Assembly: GCA_963854835.1 (NCBI GenBank)
Contig: OY978525.1
Location: forward strand, 109,500,917 to 109,564,916
DNA from: Megamerina dolium
Taxonomy: Eukaryota > Arthropoda > Insecta > Diptera > Megamerinidae
Direction: 5' to 3'
DNA: 64,000 nucleotides
Shown here: positions 37,084 through 49,614 of the stretch, piece by piece
Numbering within the stretch: the stretch's first letter is position 1
How the letters are laid out: each line of letters opens with the position of its first letter
Notes under the pieces: model-generated
Database searches by the model: none
The model's input: the letters and a program-made list of their open reading frames with translations, nothing else
What the model was told of the DNA's origin: nothing
Program-made: the position numbers and the translations under genes

Positions 37084-37869
37084 CAATCTCCGACTTGAGT
37101 AGTAGTAAACGATTGCAAAAATCGATGCCAACAGTCACTTGTCAAAGGCATTCTTATTTATTTTCTAGTATGTAGGTGGTCATCTTGCTTCAATTATTTT
37201 CTTAGTATATGTATAAATTGATAACGATTGAATCAACTGAAACATAGAAAATATATTAATATTTAAAAAATAATTTTTTTTATGATTAGTAACACATAAT
37301 GCATACCAAAACCATACCTGCATTAAACAATAAATATTTCAAATTAATCAACGATATCCCAGTTTCCAGGTAAAAATGAACACATAAATAATTGAAATTG
37401 AATGTTAACAATTTATAATAGCATATTGGTTAATACTTTTACATACATACATAGTACTATAATAGCATCATATTCGAATTTCAAAGATAATAATTGCATA
37501 TATAATTAGATTTAAGTAGATTCTGATTAGATCAGTCAAAAAAAAAAAGAATTTTAGGGATTTTAAGAATTAGATTTCTTATGTGCTGAAGATTTTTTGA
37601 AAGCAACAAAAATTTGAATTTTTTTGCAAAAAATTAATATTTTTTTCCTTAATCGCTTTAGGTTAAATTTGAGAAATCTCAAATTCTTAGTTTTCCTAAA
37701 GATAAGTTAATTATAAATTATTTTCTAGAAATTGTTGTAGAATCCTGCAATTTATGCATATATTCTTTGCAGAAAGCCTGCAAAATATCCACCACAAAAT
37801 TGCTTCATATGTATATGGGCGCAGTCAGAATAGAGAAGGAACTAAATTCGAACAATATGGTTACAACAA
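37084..37869 (+). other. NaCP60E: Probable 3' untranslated region and flank of the channel gene
   Basis: AT-rich without ORFs. Several AATAAA-type hexamers occur (for example near 37330), but the true cleavage site cannot be chosen by eye. Confidence 0.5.
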
Positions 37870-38640
37870 TACTTACTTACTTACTTACTTACTTACGTGG
37901 CCATTACAACTGAAAATATATTTAGACCGAATCTAGCCAGGTACTTCCTTCGCTAGCTGGCGCCAGTTTGAAATTCCAAGCGCTGACAAGTTCTGTAGTA
38001 CTTAGACTTTCTTGGTTAGGATTTTCTCTTCTGCGTCGTCCACCAACGGGTTCCGAATATAACACCTTCTTAGCCGGTGTGTGTTCTTCCATTCACTCGA
38101 CATGACATGACAGTCGCTGAATTTTAATACGCTTTACTATGTCAGTGTCGGCATACAGCTCATACAGCTCATGGTTGTGCCCTATTCGGTATCCGCCACC
38201 TACGCAAATAGGTCCACAGATCTTGCGTAGAACTTCTCTCATCTGAGGTGGAAATTGTCCAAGCTTCGGCGCCATATGTAAGCACAGGCATGATGAGAGA
38301 CTTGTAGAGTATGGTTTTCGTTTCTCGAGGGAGGGCTTGACTTCTCAATTGCTTACTAAGCCCAAAGTAGCACGTGTTTGCAAGAGTGATCCTACACAAT
38401 GTCTCCAGACTGACGTCATTACTGGTGGTTCCAAGATAGACAAAGCCCTTCCCAACTTTAAAAGAGTAGTTATCGACAGTGATGTGCTTTTCAAGATGCC
38501 GGGACTCTGTTTGTTGACACTGGGTACTTCATCTTGACTTCGTTCACCGTAAGAAGACCCATTGCTGCACTGACTGCTCGCCGACCTTGTATGCGATGCT
38601 AAGAAGACTTATTCACAGTAGATGGCGCAAATTGTGGGGT
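37870..38640 (-). mobile_element. LINE fragment, antisense, with (TTAC)n tail
   Basis: Starts at (TTAC)6 at 37871-37896, then the conserved terminus ACGTGGCC. On -: [39 protein letters not shown] and [20 protein letters not shown]. It is the same family as 5448 and 16310. Confidence 0.82.
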
Positions 38641-39179
38641 CTCCTTACAACAACTCATATAGTAATTCACTGATTTGATGATGATAAAACGATGCACTAG
38701 AATATGATTTTGTTGTTTTTGTTTTTTGAAGCCAAAAAACTTCACTTAAATTTCTGTCTTATATTGCGTAATAAGACACCTAGCTTCTGAATTCAATCGA
38801 TAATATTCCAAAAAATAAATCCTGCGTTTTTGCTATGATCTCTGATGTTTCTGCAATTCTAAAACGTCTTCGCGTGATTGGTCTTCAAAAAAAAAATGGT
38901 AAGACCACGCTTAGACTCAGCAACCTGATTGTATACAGTTCGGAATAAAGGCGAAGAGTTCGTATTCAATTTTAAAAACATTCGGTAATGAGTTTTTGAG
39001 TTTCTAAAACTATCAAATACAAAAAGTCAATTGACTGTACGATATTGGATTATTTCTAAGTCGCATGTCTACATGGAATAGCTGTAAATAAAGAGTTCAT
39101 ACCAATGTTACACCTAATTATAACATCTGTAAGTGATTGCAGTAAGATATGAAACGGTCTATAAAAATAAAAATAATAA
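38641..39179. other. No gene; possible mariner debris
   Basis: At about 38870-38950 the - strand weakly resembles a mariner N-terminal region (VYNQVAESKRGLTIF). Otherwise nothing is recognised. Confidence 0.35.
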
Positions 39180-39445
39180 ATATGTGGTACTTATAAAACC
39201 CCGAAGGTCTCTTTGGCCGAGCTTCTCTTTCAGCGCTGTTGTGCGTATGAAATTTTGAACAGTACGAGTATTAGAAAGGGCCTTCTTATTTCAGCCTTTT
39301 TCGAATGGCAGAATCCTTGTGACATAACTTTTTCTGAGCTTTGTCACAAAGTTCTTTTTGTAGCTTTTCCATGGCAAATGGCCATTGCCGAAAGAATTGC
39401 CAATTGCTTGCCGATAGGTGGATATCCTTGGAAAAAGAAATCTTT
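39180..39445 (-). repeat. Dispersed repeat 'ATGTGG', second long copy
   Basis: Matches 13224-13500 for about 260 bp with roughly one difference in six to eight bases. It begins at TATGTGG after an AT-rich simple stretch. Confidence 0.7.
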
Positions 39446-41349
39446 TCGATATTAAATGTATACTTCAGCCGTGGATTAACCCACGACTTACAGCCAATGC
39501 ACAATTCTATTTTTTCACAATCTACTTGCAATTCTCTCTTTTCTTATAGGGGAGTAAGAACACTTAGGATACGAATTTTTACTAATTTAATTTACTATTT
39601 TACATTTTATAGTTTACTTGAAAAATGCATTTGTAATGCAAATAATTTTCATCCTTAAAATGCAAAGACTTCAAATTTTAAACGATTATTATTACTTAGA
39701 ACAAATTCTGAACAAAATATTTTCAAAATTACTCCACAATTGCGATAGATATGATCAAAGTAATAGAAATCGTATGATCACGGAATAGTTCGCGCTCGTT
39801 GAGGGTAAAATATGAATTTTGAGGATTAAATATATGAAAAATTAATTTCTTAAAAATGTGAATCAAATTTATTTATGCATTTATTCATACTCTGTAAATA
39901 GAACATTTTTCATATATTTCTTTTTTAAAACCCGTATTCTTTTGTTACAAAAAGCTTTCAGAAAATTGTTCAGTGCATTAAAAACATAATATTCTAATAT
40001 ATTCTTTGAATAATTCTAGTGTATATAGATATTTGCTATTTATGCATTAATTAATTAGAGGTTGTTTCTAAAATAAAATCAAATCAATAAATAATGTCGT
40101 CATTAAATAATTATACATAATATATATATATATTCAATGTAATAAAGTAGTAAAACCAAAAGTTGACTCTGTAAAATAATGTAGATATTTGTTTAGTCCT
40201 TGTATAATAATATTATGAATTTTAAAAATTTAGATAGATATCTACTGTTATGTACATATATTGATAATCAGAATAAATATATCTTAGTATAATGTAAATA
40301 TTGTTTTTTATAAATAGATTATTTATTTCTACATTTATTATTCATTTTTAGTAATTATTCAACTCGCACAGGATTACAATAAATAATCCTGTCTACTGTA
40401 AAGATAACGCCAAAAAAAAAATAATAATAAACAAGTTAGTGAATATGTTAATTAATTAGTCAACAAAACCAAAAAATAAATCAACAAAAAATAATAAAAC
40501 AAACCATATTTACATAAGTAAATAAAATATACCAAAAAAAAATTAAATTAATTGAAAAAAGTAAAGCCAATTTAATTCAATACTCATAAAGTAAATCTTT
40601 TCATATATTTATTCAATACACATACATCTAATAGATAGTAACTACTTTGCATGCATGTAGAAATTAAATTTTAAAATTTAATTAATTATGTATGATATTG
40701 TAATATGTATATAATACAATAATACAATAATTTATATAGCACGATGATGTCACAAAGCTCAAAGGATACTTGTACCAATAATTCTCGAACTTAATATACA
40801 CAAATTATTATGTACATACATACACATAGATCTTAATTTTCGTCGTATATACATATAGATTTTTTTTAAATTTCTGATCTGATTTAATATATTCAAAATT
40901 TTCAACACAATTTTGTAAACTAGTTTATTTATAATTGGGGTATTCTCTTAGTCTTTAGCATATGCCCTTGTACAGTGCTCATAGGTTCGAAGAGAGCTTA
41001 AAATTATTTTCGAATGTCTTAAAATTCTGTTGTTGTTGTTTCAATTTACTTACTTACTTAATTAATGTAATTACTTATCAATTTTTTAAATTTAAAATTC
41101 CTAGAAAAACGTCATATTACAAAACATGAGGAAAGATCAAAGCTGAGAATAAACTGTTTCGATCTACATTAGTCATATTGTTCAAATAAATTGCTTCGTA
41201 TTTGTACATATATAGTATGGTATATTAAGATATATTATGCAAAAGAAAAAACAAAAGTTGAAACAAATTCATTAAATCGAAAATAACATTATTAAAGTGG
41301 CAGAAAAAATAATGGGAACGGTTATTATTGGTTTTGGATTTCGAATATA
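39446..41349. other. AT-rich intergenic, no gene seen
   Basis: Very AT-rich. No ORF with motifs, no paired ends. Confidence 0.6.
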
Positions 41350-42613
41350 CGAGGACTGTCCCAGAGCTACCCGACCTAACAAAGAAAACGCAAGAAATTT
41401 GGGAAAGTTTTCTTTATTTCTCAACATAATCTCCTTTTAGCTCCTATTAACACTTTTTCCAGCGATATTCCATAGCTTCGATATCCTGTTTATAGTATGA
41501 ACTATTTAGCTCATCTAAAAATAGCCATCTACCGCAGACACCACCTACACATTGTTTGCAAATCTTCTACCACCAATCCATTTTTTTGAAATTTGGAAAT
41601 AGTAAATAACCCGCTAAATCTGACGAATAAGGTGCATGCTGAAGCAATTCGAGCTTTAACTCGCTGATTTTGGCCATTGCAATAGCAGATGTGTGAACTG
41701 GTGCATTGTCTTGATGAAAGAACACTTTATTTTTCGCGAAATGCGGATTTTTTTTCCGTTAAATTCATCATTTAAATGCTACAACAAATTAACATAATAC
41801 TCGCTGTTCATTGTTTTTCCCTTTTTGAAGATAATCAATAAAAATGATCCCACGTGCATCCCAAAAAAAACAACAGACGCCATAACCTTCCCTGCAGATG
41901 GAACTATATTCGCCTTCTTTGAACACGATTCTTCCCTTTCAGTCCACTATTTTGACTGCTCCTTTGTCTCAGGTGTGAAGTGGTGGACTCATGTCTCATC
42001 CATGGTTAGGAATCGATGCAAAAACTAGGCTTTATTACTGTGAAACATTGCCAAACACTTTATAGAAACATTTTCACGACGTTGTTTTTGTTCTATTGTG
42101 AGCAAACACGACACACATCTTACACACACCTTTTTCATTTCCAAATATATAATGTATAGCACTTTTTAAAATGCCTGTAATTTCACCTAGTTCACGCACC
42201 GTCAGCCGGTGATCATCCAATACCATTTTGTGAATTTTCTTAACCGTTTCTGGCGTGGCCACCTCAATTGGTCGACCACTACGGTGTTCATGTTGGGAGC
42301 ACGTACAACCTCGTCTAAACTCTGCCACCCAATATGTTATGGTCGTAAACGAAGGATCAGATTCTCCCAGAATCTAGTTCGGCTTTAATATTCATTGGAC
42401 TGAGACCTTTCAAATGAAAGTATTGAATTACTTAACGGTGACCAATTTTTTTCATGTTTACAAATTCACTGAGATCGTTAACTTTTGATAGCTCCAAAAA
42501 AATACTAAACAATGTGGCGTATTTTATAAGATTGCCACTTTTCACCAAAGTAATTTTTTTCAAACTACTGCCGCCATCTATATATCAGGTCGGGTAGTTC
42601 TGGGACCGCCTTT
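41350..42613 (-). mobile_element. mariner element, inverted copy of the 23147 family
   Basis: The left end starts CGAGGACTGTCCCAGAGCTA after TA. The right end, inverted, carries GGCGGTCCCAGAACTACCCG. Transposase on -: [32 protein letters not shown]-like linker, PWMRHESTTSH (first Asp region decayed), IKTMHQFTH frame-shifted second motif and the RRFANN end. Heavily mutated; inactive. Confidence 0.88.
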
Positions 42614-42996
42614 TATAAATAGTTTTTCAGTACCTTCTTTAGTTTTGCAGATATTGTATTAAAAGTAAATTTCAAAAATGCTTTTTTTATATGAAAACTA
42701 AACGATCGGAACAACAACTTTACTATCCTAGCACCACTAAACTGTGAATGTTGAACACCAAAATCTCATTTATTAGGAAAAACCTCTATTTTTAAACATC
42801 ATTTGCATAGAACCAAAACACAGTACCTACCTGAATAGCCAAAAATATGTAAAAATGTTCACACTTTTGTCATTTTTTCATTTCTTATCAAGTATTTTAA
42901 TTCATAAGGTATCATCAATGTAATGTGTTATATAATTTTGAAATTGTTCAAAAAGTATTGCCTGCCATACAAAAAAAGAATGAAGCAAAATATGTA

Positions 42997-43294
42997 GGGG
43001 AGAGTGGGGCAAAGATAGTCGTTGGCTCTCACGGCTAAACGACTGAACGAAAAACGGCACCATCTCTATGGTAGATTCGGCTTCACAGCCGGTGCTGACA
43101 GTTGGTTTTGGTTTTTCGGCTATAGCTCGTAAGCATGGCAAGGTACAGCAAAATAATCTATGGTGGAAATGTAGCCAGATAAACAGGCTTTCTAATGCAT
43201 ATTTCCGTTTTTCAATATCATTTCATTTCATATCAGTTTTTGCTCGCTAGAGCCGAAAATGTCTTACTAGACTATCTTTGCCCCAATTACCCCC
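42997..43294. mobile_element. MITE with GGGGCAAAGATAGTC inverted ends
   Basis: Left 42997-43020 reads GGGGAGAGTGGGGCAAAGAT.. and the right end, inverted, reads GGGGTAATTGGGGCAAAGAT..; the shared core GGGGCAAAGATAGTC is exact. About 300 bp, non-coding. Target duplication is unclear. Confidence 0.72.
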
Positions 43295-43379
43295 TTTATT
43301 TTGAGAGTTTACTTTGCAAAGATGTTATGATCATAGAAATTTTCGTCCTTGACTGGTCCTCAAAAAATAGCCAAATTCG

Positions 43380-44655
43380 AAATTTTTTTCATAACTCTTT
43401 TATTTTTTATTTGATTCCAAAGTGTGATATATTGTTAAAATTGATCATTTGAAGTATTGTACTATATATCTATCTCAGATCCTTTTAATCCTAAAATGCC
43501 TCCTTAACCTGCTATGTTCAAATAATGCAATTTTTCATAATTCTTCAATTCAAATTTTTCATAACTCTTTTATTTATTATTCGCTTCCAAAGTGTATTAA
43601 TATTGTTAAAATTGATCATTTGAAGTATTGTACTATATATCTATCTCAGATCCTTTTAACCCTAAAATGCCTCCTTGACCTGCTATGTTCAAATAATGCA
43701 ATTTCTTCATAAAATTAAACATTTCATTAAACGATGTGTTTTTTCTAGATAAAAGAATTTCGAGTGTGGCTGTTTTTAGAACTCGCCAGGACTGACGAAC
43801 ACTTTTATGACCCCACAGTAGGCTTTCAATCTAGTTGGGAGGGGGTTGAGAGTCAATTGCAAAGCTTATTCTATCGTATGGAGATCGACCCGGTGTAGTG
43901 TATTATTCGCTTCCAAAGTGTAATATATTGTTAAAATTGATCATTTCAAGTATTGTACTATATATCTTTCTCAGATCCTTTTACCCTAAAATGCCTCCTT
44001 CACCTGCTATGTTCAAATAACGCAATTTTTCATAACTCTTTTATTTATTATTCGCTTCCAGAGTGTATTAATATTGTTAAAATTGATCATTTGAAGTATT
44101 GTACTATATATCTTTCTCAGATCCTTTTAACCCTAAAATGCCTCAATGACCTGCTATGTTCAAATAATGCAATTTTTCAGAATTCTTCAATTCAAATTTT
44201 TCATAACTCTTTTATTTATTATTCGCTTCCAAAGTGTATTAATATTGTTAAAATTGATCATTTCAAGTATTGTACTATATATCTTTCTCAGATCCTTTTA
44301 ACCCTAAAATGCCACCTTGACTTACTATCTTCAAATAACGCAATTTTTCATAATTCTTCAATTCAATATATTGTTAAAATTAATCATTTCAAGTATTGTA
44401 CTATATATCTATCTCAGATCCTTTTAACCCTAAAATGCCTCCTTGATTTATTATGTTCAAATAATGCAATTTCTTCATAAAATTAAACATTTCATTAACT
44501 GATGTGTTTTTTTTTTCTAGATAAAAGCATTTCGATTGTAGCTATTTTTATGACTCTCCAAGAACCGGCGAACATTTTTATAACCCCAAAGTAGGCTTTC
44601 AATCTAAGTGCGGTGGGAGAGTCACTTGCTAAGATCGACCCGGTTTAGTGTATAA
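43380..44655. repeat. Tandem array, 145-171 bp unit, two higher-order blocks
   Basis: The phrase TTGATCATTTSAAGTATTG recurs at 43441, 43612, 43938, 44083, 44253 and (variant TAATC) 44378. Each unit also has TCAGATCCTTTTAACCCTAA and TTATTTATTATTCGCTTCC. A 180-195 bp spacer (CTTCATAAAATTAAACATTT to GATCGACCCGGT) follows at 43706-43900 and again at 44474-44650, so the whole is a two-fold higher-order repeat with deletions. Open frames through it reflect a unit near 57 codons. Confidence 0.88.
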
Positions 44656-45734
44656 TTCATATTTCTCATATTTTCGTGCAACTTGAAATATTATGACATA
44701 TTATTTGCATTTCAAAATACAATCATCTAGACGAATCCTTGTATTTCCTTCCTCTCTTTTGTGTGAAGTGAAATCAATCACATTGTCATTGTCATTTCAA
44801 TTGTCATTGCAATTGTGATAGCAATTTTCTGTAATCGAATTTCGTTATTAGTAGTTCTATACTTCTTGAATCAATGCAACTCTTATTGTATGGATTTTTC
44901 ATACAATGATTGTACAATTGTGCTAGACTAAAAGAATACCACTTGTATAATTAAGAGATAGAAACAAAGGCAGCTTCCAAATAGCATTAAAATATATAAG
45001 AATTTCACAAAAATAAATACATATATGCAATTTTCTTTTTTAACTTACCTATTTTGCTCTCTCTCTCTCTCTCTCTCACTCTACATCCTTGTCTTTCTCG
45101 TAAACACATTCTCACTATATAATATACAAACATATTTATATCTTTGACAATCATGAATATGAAATTACAAAAACTAAATAAAATGGTACCAACACAAAAA
45201 AAAAAAATCTACCAAATAACAAAAATATTAATTCTTCAAATTAATTAAGACTATGATTAATATTATAAATATATATATATATTTTTTTTTTTGTTGAATT
45301 ATTAACAATTATAATACTATTGCGAATATATAAAACGAATACAATAACAATAACAATAGGACAACAACCAAAAACATATAAATGGAGCAAAATGAATTAA
45401 ATAATTAAGAATACAAACATAGTAAAACATAGTGAAATAAGTAAAATGAAACCATACACTCGTCAATTAAGTGATATTAATTAATAATAGTGATGTTAAA
45501 TGCATTTTAATCAACAACAACAACAACAACAACAACAACTACTACTAATACTACTACTACTACGATTACAACAAAACAACCACAATAGCAACAACCAATA
45601 TAAATTAATTAAAAATAGCAAAACAATAACTTAGCAAAAAAAAAAAACATATAAAAATATGTATGTATAGGTGGTAGACGCATACATATAATTGTAATAT
45701 ATTGTAAAAAAAAAGAAAAAAAAATATTAATTAA
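44656..45734. other. AT-rich, microsatellite-rich intergenic DNA
   Basis: A (CT)n run at about 45056-45078, an (ACA)n stretch at about 45515-45540, and A/T runs. No gene seen. Confidence 0.6.
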
Positions 45735-46042
45735 AAAAATACCGAATCGAAAATGGAGCGCATCAATAACGCTTTCATCACTTCAAATAGCGTGTTGAAT
45801 TTAACATTATGTATGTCATTACAATTAGACGCTTCCTTCTCGCTTCCCTCAATATGCTTTGGATGCGCTTTGATATGCTTTACTCTCACTCTCACTGATT
45901 TGAAGTGCGGCATATTGCCTACGGAACAAAGCGTAACAAAAACGTTTACTCAAATCAACTCTTTTTAGATACAAAAGAGAAGCGCTTCCTATACGCTTCC
46001 TAAGATGCGCATCAAAATTTCCGATTGGGTAGGCACTGGTTT
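45735..46042. mobile_element. Possible hAT-like MITE
   Basis: The right end, inverted, reads CCAGTGCCTACCCAATCGG. The left end has the imperfect partner ACCGAATCGAAAAT at 45741. Subterminal GCGCATC/GATGCGC motifs recur. About 300 bp. The left terminus is degenerate. Confidence 0.45.
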
Positions 46043-46253
46043 TCTTCTTCACAATTGACTCATTTTCAAATCAAGTGCTTCATTTTACAAGCTAAATAAA
46101 GCAACCAACACCACATTCACATTTTTTTTTAATCAAATTCCTTCTTTAACAGTCAGTTTTTGTAAAATCAGCACTTCAAAGTGTTGAACAATCTGAATTT
46201 CCTCTCTGACAATGGCCAATGCTAAATTTTAGATATGTTACTCATTCACTAAA

Positions 46254-46273
46254 TAGTTGATCATAGTTTGAAA
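46254..46273 (+). repeat. 20-bp direct repeat, left copy
   Basis: TAGTTGATCATAGTTTGAAA, identical to 48237-48256. It brackets a LINE fragment plus a DD41D mariner. Confidence 0.85.
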
Positions 46274-47190
46274 CATGCTACCTAAAAGATCGAAGACAGA
46301 CGATGGTACAGGCGCCGGGATATACGATCCTAATACCCGTATATCTGTCGCAAATGTCTTCCAAGCAGAAATTCATGCCATAGAACTTTGTGCACGTCAT
46401 ATACATGCCAAAGGGCTCAAAGGAGCGCGCATTCTTATTTCCTCAGACAGCCCAAGCTGCGATCAAATCTCTCTCCTCATGGGAGTTCTTCACAAAACTA
46501 GTCACCGAATGCTTTCTTATCCTACAAAAACTCTCTATGCGAAATACGGTTACATTATGTTGGGTGCCGGGGCAATGAAGTTTCGGACGAACTAGCGAGA
46601 GCTGGCTCGTCTTCACCACGGACGGGCCCAGAACCTTTCTGCGGTATAAGCTGGGCATCGGCCAAAGCTATGATAGAAAAACATTACCACGACAAATACC
46701 TTCAACAATGGACAAATTCGACGGGTCTTCGCCAAGCGATAGCTCTCATCAGCTTTAATTTTGACAGAATTACTCTTAGCAGAACAAACCTATGCCTAAT
46801 AACCGGTTATCTCTCAGTACATAACTGGTTAAAATACCACCTCCACAAAATGGGAATATCCTCTGACACGGAGTGTAGACTCTGTCTGGAGGAGGATGCA
46901 ACATCAATCCACATACTTTGCGAGTGTCCGGCCTTGGCCAGACTACGCCTCAAACACTTTCAGCTGAGTTTCCCAACACCAGCTTCAATCATCAAATGTT
47001 CGACAAGATCAATTCTATCCTTATTAAAAAGGTAGAGGAGATGCTATTGTCGTAAACGAACTTGGGTACAAAAGATCTCGTTTGGTCTCAGTGCCAGCTA
47101 TAGGGCAGGTATCAGCTATAGGGCTCATATCCTCTAACAGACCTTGGTCTGGTTTCGCGTGGTCTACTTGGTGAACAAGGATTATAGTCT
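46274..47190 (+). mobile_element. LINE 3' portion with RNase H domain
   Basis: RNase H motifs in order: DDGTGAGIYDP, AEIHAIELCARHI and ISSDSP (D, E, D). Then a C-terminal Cys-type motif (CRLCLEEDATSIHILCECPA) in the frame 46670-47035. It has one or more frameshifts and is 5'-truncated. Confidence 0.82.
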
Positions 47191-48236
47191 TGTTCCAACG
47201 TCACGCTCTCTTTTGATTGTGTGATTGTCGCTATAGACATCAGCCTTTACATACTCCCACAAAAAAATAGTCTAAAGGCGTTGAATCGCACAATCTAGGC
47301 GGCCAATTGACCGACCCCAAACGTGAAATAAATTGTTCACTGAATTCGCCTCTGAATTGGGCCATTGTTTCGCGTGCTGTGTGGCATGTGGTACCATCTT
47401 GTTGAAACCACATGTCAGCCAAGACTAGCTCTTCCATTTTGGGCAAAAAAAAAAGATTGTAATCAACGCACGGTGGCGCTCGCCATTCGCAGTAACGTTC
47501 CTGCATTCGTCGTGTTTGAAAAAGTACGGTCCAATGATGGGACCGGTCCATAATCCACACCAAACAGTGCATTTTTCGGGATGCATTGGAAGTTCTTGCA
47601 ATGCTTCTGGCTGCTCTTCACACTAAATACGGTAATTTTTATTGTTCACCTATCCATTCAACCAGAAATGAGCTTCGTCGCTGAACACAATTAAAAAAAT
47701 AAAAAAGTACATCTTCATCCAACTTTGCCACCGCCCATTCACCAAAAGTTAGCCGTTGTGGTAAGTCGTGTGGCATCAATTCATCCAAATCCTTCCACAA
47801 AATTTTTCACGTAGTGGAGTAACAGAGTCTCAATTGCTGCAAACGGCACCGAATCGATCATTCACGGTCATCAACAACACTGGCGGATACAGCTGCGATA
47901 TTTTCCTCTGTCCGCACTCGACATATGCATTTTGGTGGTCCAATGTCTAATAATGTAAATTTGGTGCGAAAATTAGTCACAAGTTTCCGAATAGAGCCGC
48001 CTCAGAAGGTCGCTCAAACTGACCATAAAATGGAAGAAGAGTACGATGGACTTCCTTAACCGAGCATAAATTTTGATCATAAAATTCAATAATCTGCAAG
48101 CGTTTTTCGTTTGTAAGTCGATTCATCGTTAAATTATAGACCAAACTGAACATGTTTGATAGTAACATGTTACACAAAAACAACTGAGCTGTCAAAAACA
48201 GTGTTGCATATAGGAAGTTGCTAAAAAATCATCCTG
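47191..48236 (-). mobile_element. DD41D mariner-like element, one end only
   Basis: The 5' end is at 48236 (CAGGATGATTTTTTAGCAAC on -) next to TA. Transposase: MNRLTNEKRLQIIEFYDQN start near 48126, and the catalytic frame 47240-47572 with WFQQDGTTCHTARETM and STPLDYF (41 residues between the acidic residues). The C-terminus and other inverted end are missing. Confidence 0.82.
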
Positions 48237-48256
48237 TAGTTGATCATAGTTTGAAA
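48237..48256 (+). repeat. 20-bp direct repeat, right copy
   Basis: Identical to 46254-46273; abuts the mariner end. Confidence 0.85.
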
Positions 48257-49534
48257 AAGACATCGTGTAATAATGGAAACATAACCTAATTACGTGTACT
48301 GTATCATCTCAATTGAAAGAAACTATGTTGATGAGGTTCAACATTGATGAAAACGGTGGAAGCAAAAGTAGTGTGTCTTTAGGTTGTCTCAAAGTGAACT
48401 TCTTTGATTTTTGGGTCTCGGGCTACCATTTTGTACTGTTACAGAAGTCATCACAGAAAGCTGCAAAAAAAAAAATTGTTAACGTAGTAGCCACATCAAT
48501 TAAAGAGGCATTGCGTCACCACAAAACCGCCGTACTTTGCCCCTATTTCTATATTTCGCCAAAAATGGCAACTAAACAAAAATGGCAACTGCCACAAATG
48601 GCAACATACTATATTTTTAAATTGCTTGATTTTTGTACAAAAAAAAAAATGCGACTGGAAACAATGATTTTTATTAAAAGTTCAATTTGATTTGCGAAAA
48701 AAGTGTCTATTCGTCGTTGTAAAAGGTTGAAATTAATTTCAAAATTATGAATATGCTCTATAAAATGTAACAAATGGTTTGTAGATGATTGAATTTGATT
48801 TGAAAAAGGATGAATATGAAGTGCAAAACCTGTCATAAAAAAATTAATAAAATTTATTAATGTATTTGTAACTAATCATAACTGTAAGTAGAACATATGA
48901 ATTTAAAAAATTCAAAAATAAAAATTAGATAATATTATTTTAATATTTTATTTATTCCATTTTCATTTTTTTTTTTTCTTAATTTTTTATAGATAATAAC
49001 AAATCAATGAAATAATGAGCATGATGGATTATTTTATTTATATTTTATTTGTTTTTAATTTTTTTTTTTATTTAAGATGTAAATTTATTAAAATGCCATA
49101 GTTATAGTAGTAGTTTTGATATCCTCTCGTACATATTGTTAATAAAATAATTAGATAATGTGAATAAAAAAAAATTTAATAGAAAACATAAACAACATAA
49201 ACAACAACAACAACAAAACAAAAACGACAATAATTACACTGTTTATGTAGTGCAATAAACGCTTGTTATTTATTGTATTTTAGATTTAATAATTTTTTTT
49301 TTGTTTTTTTGTTTTTATAACAAACAAATTTTTTTGTATTGTACAGTAATATTAACAAAATGATAAATTGTTGTTATGTACTAACATCTATAGTATACGA
49401 GTATTATGCGCCATACATGCATGTATGGGTACATGCATACATAAAAATCGGAATTTTTCATTGAATCGAATATATATAATTTAATTTTCATTAAAATGAT
49501 TCTATAATCATTGACAATTGTCCATTATTTTTAG
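48257..49534. other. Intergenic, no firm gene
   Basis: An ORF at 48313-48690 (125 codons) has no recognisable domain and odd composition. The remainder is AT-rich. Confidence 0.45.
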
Positions 49535-49614
49535 CAGAGCTTATAGAAAATGTTTACTCATCGGTAGATCCAATGAAAACCAAAATATCAATAATAATAC
49601 TACATGTGTGCTGA
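49535..49614 (+). CDS. Candidate short exon, disrupted by a mariner
   Basis: Follows a good acceptor (ttgtccattatttttag, NAGNAG type TTAGCAG). The frame CA|GAG CTT ATA GAA gives ELIENVYSSVDPMKTK; in this DNA it ends at TGA 49612-49614 inside a mariner inserted at 49601-49602. Phase would fit a donor ending in phase 1, such as channel exon 14. It may be chance. Confidence 0.25.

Noticed and set aside
43953..44480. 175-codon ORF in the tandem array
   Set aside because: It is open because the repeat unit is close to a multiple of three. The composition is AT-driven and it repeats itself; no sign of a gene.
43380..44655. CRISPR-like spaced repeats
   Set aside because: Units are long, contiguous and eukaryotic-satellite-like, with no short repeat/unique spacer pattern.
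47977..48195. Independent small gene starting MTAQLFLCN
   Set aside because: It contains the MNRLTNEKR start of the DD41D transposase and belongs to that element.
48313..48690. 125-codon ORF
   Set aside because: No motif, no splice context, AT/Lys-rich tail; probably chance.
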